From Hetaerina americana (lineage: Eukaryota; Arthropoda; Insecta; Odonata; Calopterygidae), in NCBI GenBank assembly GCA_022747635.1, contig JAKTNV010000017.1:186001-250000 (forward strand): a stretch of 64,000 nt of DNA, read 5' to 3'. The stretch's first letter is position 1. Each line of letters starts with the position of its first letter. The notes under the pieces are model-generated. The model was given only the letters and a program-made list of their open reading frames with translations. It searched no databases and was not told where the DNA came from. Both the position numbers and the translations under genes were made by a program. Positions 59,703 to 64,000 of this stretch are shown here, piece after piece.

Positions 59703-59732
59703 TCAGTACACTTATTTTCCGGACGAACCCTG
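59703..59732 (-). repeat. MLE-4 right terminal inverted repeat
   Basis: Exact inverse of 58802-58831. Confidence 0.95.
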
Positions 59733-59760
59733 TATGTATGTGTGTGTGTGTGTGTATACA
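59733..59760. repeat. TATG/TG microsatellite (right part)
   Basis: Continuation of the repeat interrupted by MLE-4. Confidence 0.9.
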
Positions 59761-61107
59761 TATACTTTTTTCTTTTCGATATGCAAAACTTTGCTAAATG
59801 AATTTATGTCTGTCTATATGTATTTATGTGTACATATGAATGTAACTACAAGTTTAATGCCTATTATAATATGTATACGACGATGGGTTAAATGGAAGGA
59901 GGGACCATTTGGTCTCAATTTTGCCCAAATAAAGACCTATATCTATCTACTCCATAGAGTAACGAATATTGTAACCCTTTCTTATTTATAGTTTTAAATA
60001 GTTATTCACTGTATGAACATGCATAATTAGCGCTAAAAAATAACTGAATGGGACAAATATTCAAAATACGAGTCATCGTATGAGTAGGAGAAGTGGTCAT
60101 CCGAAACTGTTAGAAACCAAGGAGTTGTTAACGTTATTTAAATTATAATGTTGAAAAGCCTATGATTTTGCATATTTTCTTTGAATTTAGTTTTATCCGA
60201 TTATGGAGGCCAGGATTAGTTACCAGCAATGCATTTATAATTTTTATCAATGAAAGGCGAAGAACATCCCAGAATAATTATATTGTCAAAAATAAAAATG
60301 AAAATTTCATTGGAGCTTTGATTTTCTGATAATCTTGTCGGTAGCAATGATTGTCTAGCGGCATCTAATTACAGGATTCCATCATTAAAACTCTGCATGC
60401 AAACATTCTCTTGAGTTTAGAGATCAATAAGGGACGCTAAGTAACAAAAAAATTCAAAGAGATAGAAGAAATAAAAATACATATACTACTCCAGACAGTA
60501 ATTTTTCAAATTTAAGCAGAGTTTGCGTCCAAAAAATTTCATGGATGATAAATAGAGGAAATAAAAAATGCATAGACTTCTGCGATACAGGAAAATAATA
60601 TCTCAATTTTTAGCTGAGTTTGTTTCAAAGCGATTGTCTAGTTGATTAATAGCAAAAAATATGCTTTCATTCAAAACGTTGAACTACTTTCATGTATTTT
60701 ATCATACCAATGCTATTTCGGAAAAGGTTCAAGTGCTTTTTGCTGGTCGCCTCTCCTTACACCCATGATATGCTTAACACGTAAAATAGGGCCATTTCAT
60801 TAGAAATCCCTTCAAAGAAGAATGTACAAAGTTTATCTCTTCCCATTCTTTCCAGTGATTCATAGATAGTTGCGTTATTACGAAATGGATCATGGAAAAA
60901 ATTCCCTTAAAATATCTGCGAATAAAGATATATCAAATTTAATTCACTCTTCGCTAATATCTACCATTCCTATTCGTTTTTCACTACAAATCCTAATCTT
61001 TAAAAAGTAGGGCACTATTTCATGCTTCATAATGTGGAATTTATCCATATTAACAGGAATATGCATGCACACATTCAAATACGAAATCCCGCCAAACGGC
61101 GAACAAG
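59761..61107. other. AT-rich spacer, nothing recognised
   Basis: The only frame of note (59734-59991) begins in the microsatellite and is an artefact of it. Confidence 0.5.
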
Positions 61108-61157
61108 TACTCATTCACATAGAAATATCCTTATATCTATTTCTATGTGAATGAGTA
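61108..61157. repeat. Perfect hairpin, 20-bp arms
   Basis: Arms 61108-61127 (TACTCATTCACATAGAAATA) and 61138-61157 are exact inverse copies around a 10-nt spacer. It leads directly into the TA-rich simple repeat on its right. Confidence 0.9.
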
Positions 61158-61196
61158 TATATATACACATATATATACATATAAATAAATAAATAA

Positions 61197-61248
<52 letters not shown>
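61158..61248. repeat. (AT)n and (AAAT)n compound microsatellite
   Basis: TATATACACATATATATAC, then (AAAT)5, then about 48 bp of AT repeats. Confidence 0.95.
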
Positions 61249-61250
<2 letters not shown>

Positions 61251-63059
61251 CAATTTGTTTTGCAGAACTTCCACATAAGTGCAATTTTTGACCTGTAATG
61301 ATATACACACGACTTACCCGAATCTTAACCTAAAGGTTATCTATACATGTATGTACATACATACATATATGAAAATATAACTGACACATACGGGCCATGA
61401 ACGACATCGGAATAATGTTTCCTTAGCGTGTTACCTCACGTTGGTAAAAGCACTATGCTACGAGAAGATGGCTTCAGGCCTCACACAGGCGTAATGAAAA
61501 GAAGCTCGCAACGATGGCGAAACCTTGACCGGGAAGTTTGAAAATAAGGTCTCATGACACTTATCAGTTTTCTTCACTCTTATATGCGAATGAATTTCGA
61601 CAGGGTCGAACCACACACAGTTCGTAGAATTGAAGCGATTGCACAGTCACCTTCGTGACTTCCTAAATGCATTGAGAATGATCTCTTTTTCGGTAGCATC
61701 ATTAAGGGTCGTTACGCAAGTCCCATTCTCTTCAATAAATGCAGTGCAGGGTACTCTGCAACGGAAAACTTCTCAATCGAGAGATGGATAAGAAATATCT
61801 AGTTCATTTCCCAAACGGCAGTTTCGAGAAAATGTCCAAATTCACCGATACAGTCGTAGAAAACCTTTCGTGTATACATCGTTGTAATTTTTCTCCAACA
61901 CCCTCAAAGACGTATAGCACTAATTTAAAACATAGCTTCCCTCCTCACCCTCGGAAGAGAACGAGGTACATCAGTGAATAATAAAGGAAAAACCTTAACG
62001 ATAGTGATGGTAAAGATCAATTGGGTATTCGTTCGATCTACAGCTGAAATCGAGATATATGGGACCTGCAGTAAATTCTTTTCTCTTGAATAATTGTAAT
62101 GTGACTCTGTTTATAGAAATGTTTGTATTTTGGTAGTGACAGTAGAATAAAATCTAAAATATAACTGATCACGCCTCTATGGATTGTTATAAATTTAGAT
62201 AAATGAATTTTATTATAAAATTTCTCTCTAATAGTTTGCGTCAACGAAATTATTTATTCAGTTATAATATTACTCATAATTTACTACATTATTATATACC
62301 GATTTAAACTGGAAATCTCTTGTACTGGCAATGATGCATCAAATTTTCAGCTCTCAGTGAGCTGGCCAGATGCCCTGTAGCACTGAAAAATACATCTACT
62401 CACATATGCGGGAAGCACACCCAGGACAAATTTACTTATTCATGCCGCTACTCAGTGGAACGGAACTAATTCTGAGCCCGTGGCGGATTTATTTTCTTCC
62501 TTTCATTTTATCCAACTTACGGAGAGGAAAGCAAAGATGCTAAGAAGTAAACGTATTTTTTATGCTGGAGTGCTATAATAGTCATCCCAAGGAAAGAGTA
62601 GGACATATGAAAGCTTTTTCTGATATTTTTAGGAACCAACTTTAACTGCCAATCACCAAACCCTATATATGATTAAATAACAGTCAACAATTTGAGTACT
62701 GATTAGAAAACCTATCCAAATAAATTATATGAAAAAATATTGATACAAATAGATGGGTAAATGGTAATTTTATATCCTTTCGATTTCCAGGGGAAGTAAG
62801 ACTGCCCAAGAAATGTCTTAGGACTTTCGGATGATTCCAAATTAATTGGGTTCATCTCTATAGTAAATGAACCACATGCGCCTTACGGAGTCATAACTTT
62901 CGCTCGAGTCAGGTGGACAAATTCCGTGTGAAAATGGACGCCTTCCAGGGAAACTTGGCGATGGGACGTAATCGCTTTCGAGTGGGGACTTGTGATGAGA
63001 CCCTCGAGAGGGTATCATGTTCATACGAGGCGCTGAGCGATCAAGCGAAAATGAGCGCT
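61249..63059. other. AT-rich spacer, nothing recognised
   Basis: Frames of 60-80 codons (61739-61981, 62038-62244, 62842-63024) lack recognisable products. Confidence 0.45.
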
Positions 63060-63300
63060 TCTAAAATCCAATACCTTTCGCCGAAGCCTCGTTCCCTCTG
63101 CCTCTACCGCTGTCTCTCTCTACTTCGCTCCTCCTTCTCCACTAAGTGCCCCCGTCATGACCCTCACCGACGATCTGCGGCGGAGGGAGGAATGTTGGCC
63201 GCGGCACAGGAAGGGATAGGAAAGTTTGGTGGGAGAGGTGGAGGAGTTGAAGAAGAAAGGAAAGGTCAGAGAGCTCATGGATGGGGATTTTTGACGAGTT
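63060..63300. other. GC-rich block with strand switch
   Basis: C/T-rich to about 63160, then G/A-rich to about 63260 on the same strand. Frames on both strands are compositional. Confidence 0.4.
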
Positions 63301-63609
63301 TGGCCATATAATAACGTGGCTGACAAGTACCCCTGCCCACAACTCCATGATACATTAAGCGCTTCAGCAGTAATTATTGAATGAGACCGGTATTTCTTAA
63401 AAAAACGGCCAATTGGACTTGAATACTAAGCAGAAGTTATCACCTTGCAGTAAATCCAAGAGCCTTCAACATCGCATGGTAGGAGAGAAAGTTCCTTTCC
63501 TTATGTCATATGTAGTATTTTAGGTAGGTGTGATTTCCGAAAATTTACATCCTTAGGATGAAGGTGGTGGCGGAGTGAGCCATTAAAACTTTTTAGGGTT
63601 TTTTCTTCC
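63301..63609. other. Spacer, nothing recognised
   Basis: Possibly part of the LINE copy whose tail follows, but no coding motif is readable. Confidence 0.4.
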
Positions 63610-63690
63610 TTATTTACGAGTGGTGTCCTAACACCCCCCGCCACACGCCCTTGCGGCGGCTTGCGGGGTATTAAGTAGATGTAGATGTAG
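63610..63690 (+). mobile_element. CR1/Jockey-like LINE tail (copy k3)
   Basis: CCCGCCACACGCC-CTTGC-GGCGGCTTGCGGGG (hairpin CGCC/GGCG at 63646-63658) followed by (TAGATG)n-like TAGATGTAGATGTAG. The same architecture ends the LINE at 17230-18650 and copy k2 at 23360. Confidence 0.7.
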
Positions 63691-64000
63691 AAAATGTCAA
63701 CGTCCAGCACCCAGTGTGAGATCCGAGAAATCTCGGTGACTCCTGTTCTCTGGGAAAACCTAAAATCCGATCATGAAAGGCGACCTGGAGCCCCTCGGTA
63801 TCTCTGACTGATTTCTTTATACCATGTCAAACTATTATTATTATTGCGTGATACTAACATTGATCTTATCAGTACATTAATGATTCATTGTATTTTATGC
63901 TATGTTTACTTAATGCGGATAAAAATCGAATAATGCAGCTCAAATCAGAGTGCGATATTTTTACACAAATGACAATTTTATTTATCCAAGTAAGCGCTTG
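63691..64000. other. Spacer to window end, nothing recognised
   Basis: A short ATTATTATT run at about 63832-63845 is the only simple sequence. Confidence 0.45.

Larger units (their letters stand above)
58802..59732 (+). mobile_element. MLE-4, internally deleted mariner in a microsatellite
   Basis: A 931-bp element flanked by TA (58800-58801 and 59733-59734) with perfect 30-bp inverted ends (58802-58831 and 59703-59732) starting CAGGGTTCGTCC. It lies inside a TG/TATG microsatellite. The transposase gene lacks a central segment, so it depends on a transposase supplied elsewhere. Perfect ends suggest recent movement. Confidence 0.94.

Overview
The window looks like non-coding, repeat-rich nuclear DNA from an animal, most likely an insect or another arthropod. 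The basis is four mariner-type (D34D) DNA transposons, two families of non-LTR retrotransposon, tRNA-derived SINEs, many long (AT)n and (CA)n arrays, and A+T-rich spacer broken by short GC/CpG-rich blocks. I see no bacterial-style operon, no rRNA, no CRISPR array and no host protein-coding gene I can name. The naming of the organism is inference from element content only.

Layout. 1-13.3 kb is mostly anonymous AT-rich DNA with four GC- or pyrimidine-rich blocks and one RTE-type LINE 3' end (11.1 kb). 13.3-21.6 kb carries three mariner elements: MLE-1 (13300-14606, nearly intact, one frameshift), MLE-2 (17326-18078, internally deleted, inserted inside a CR1/Jockey-like LINE) and MLE-3 (20288-21576, old, several breaks). 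22.5-23.5 kb is a dense pile of fragments: SINE, (CA)n/(AT)n, a ribozyme-like repeat, an RTE tail and a CR1-like tail. 27-28.7 kb holds a GC-rich block with a G-quadruplex motif, then two inverted ribozyme-like repeats sharing one (AT)n array. 30.2-33.9 kb has a SINE, two RTE copies and a CpG-rich block with a TATA box. 38.6-40.1 kb has an RTE reverse transcriptase fragment and a 25-bp stem hairpin. 43-49.4 kb has a large palindrome of the ribozyme-like repeat, more RTE pieces and SINEs. 52.2-54.9 kb has an (AT)n array, a perfect 63-nt palindrome and three or more SINEs. 58.6-59.8 kb is MLE-4 inside a TG/TATG microsatellite. 61.1 kb has another perfect palindrome beside an (AT)n array. 63.6 kb has a third CR1-like tail.

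How the parts relate. The mariners have the TA duplications and inverted ends of cut-and-paste elements, but none of the four encodes an uninterrupted transposase here. The LINE pieces are 5'-truncated or internal fragments. Each of the two LINE families ends in its own short conserved hairpin plus a simple-sequence tail, as expected if that hairpin is what the reverse transcriptase recognises. The SINEs have RNA polymerase III A and B boxes and would depend on a LINE partner. The least familiar signal is a small repeat with a hammerhead-like core (CTGANGA ... stem-loop ... GAAA) whose 3' side often runs into (AT)n and which recurs as inverted pairs and palindromes.
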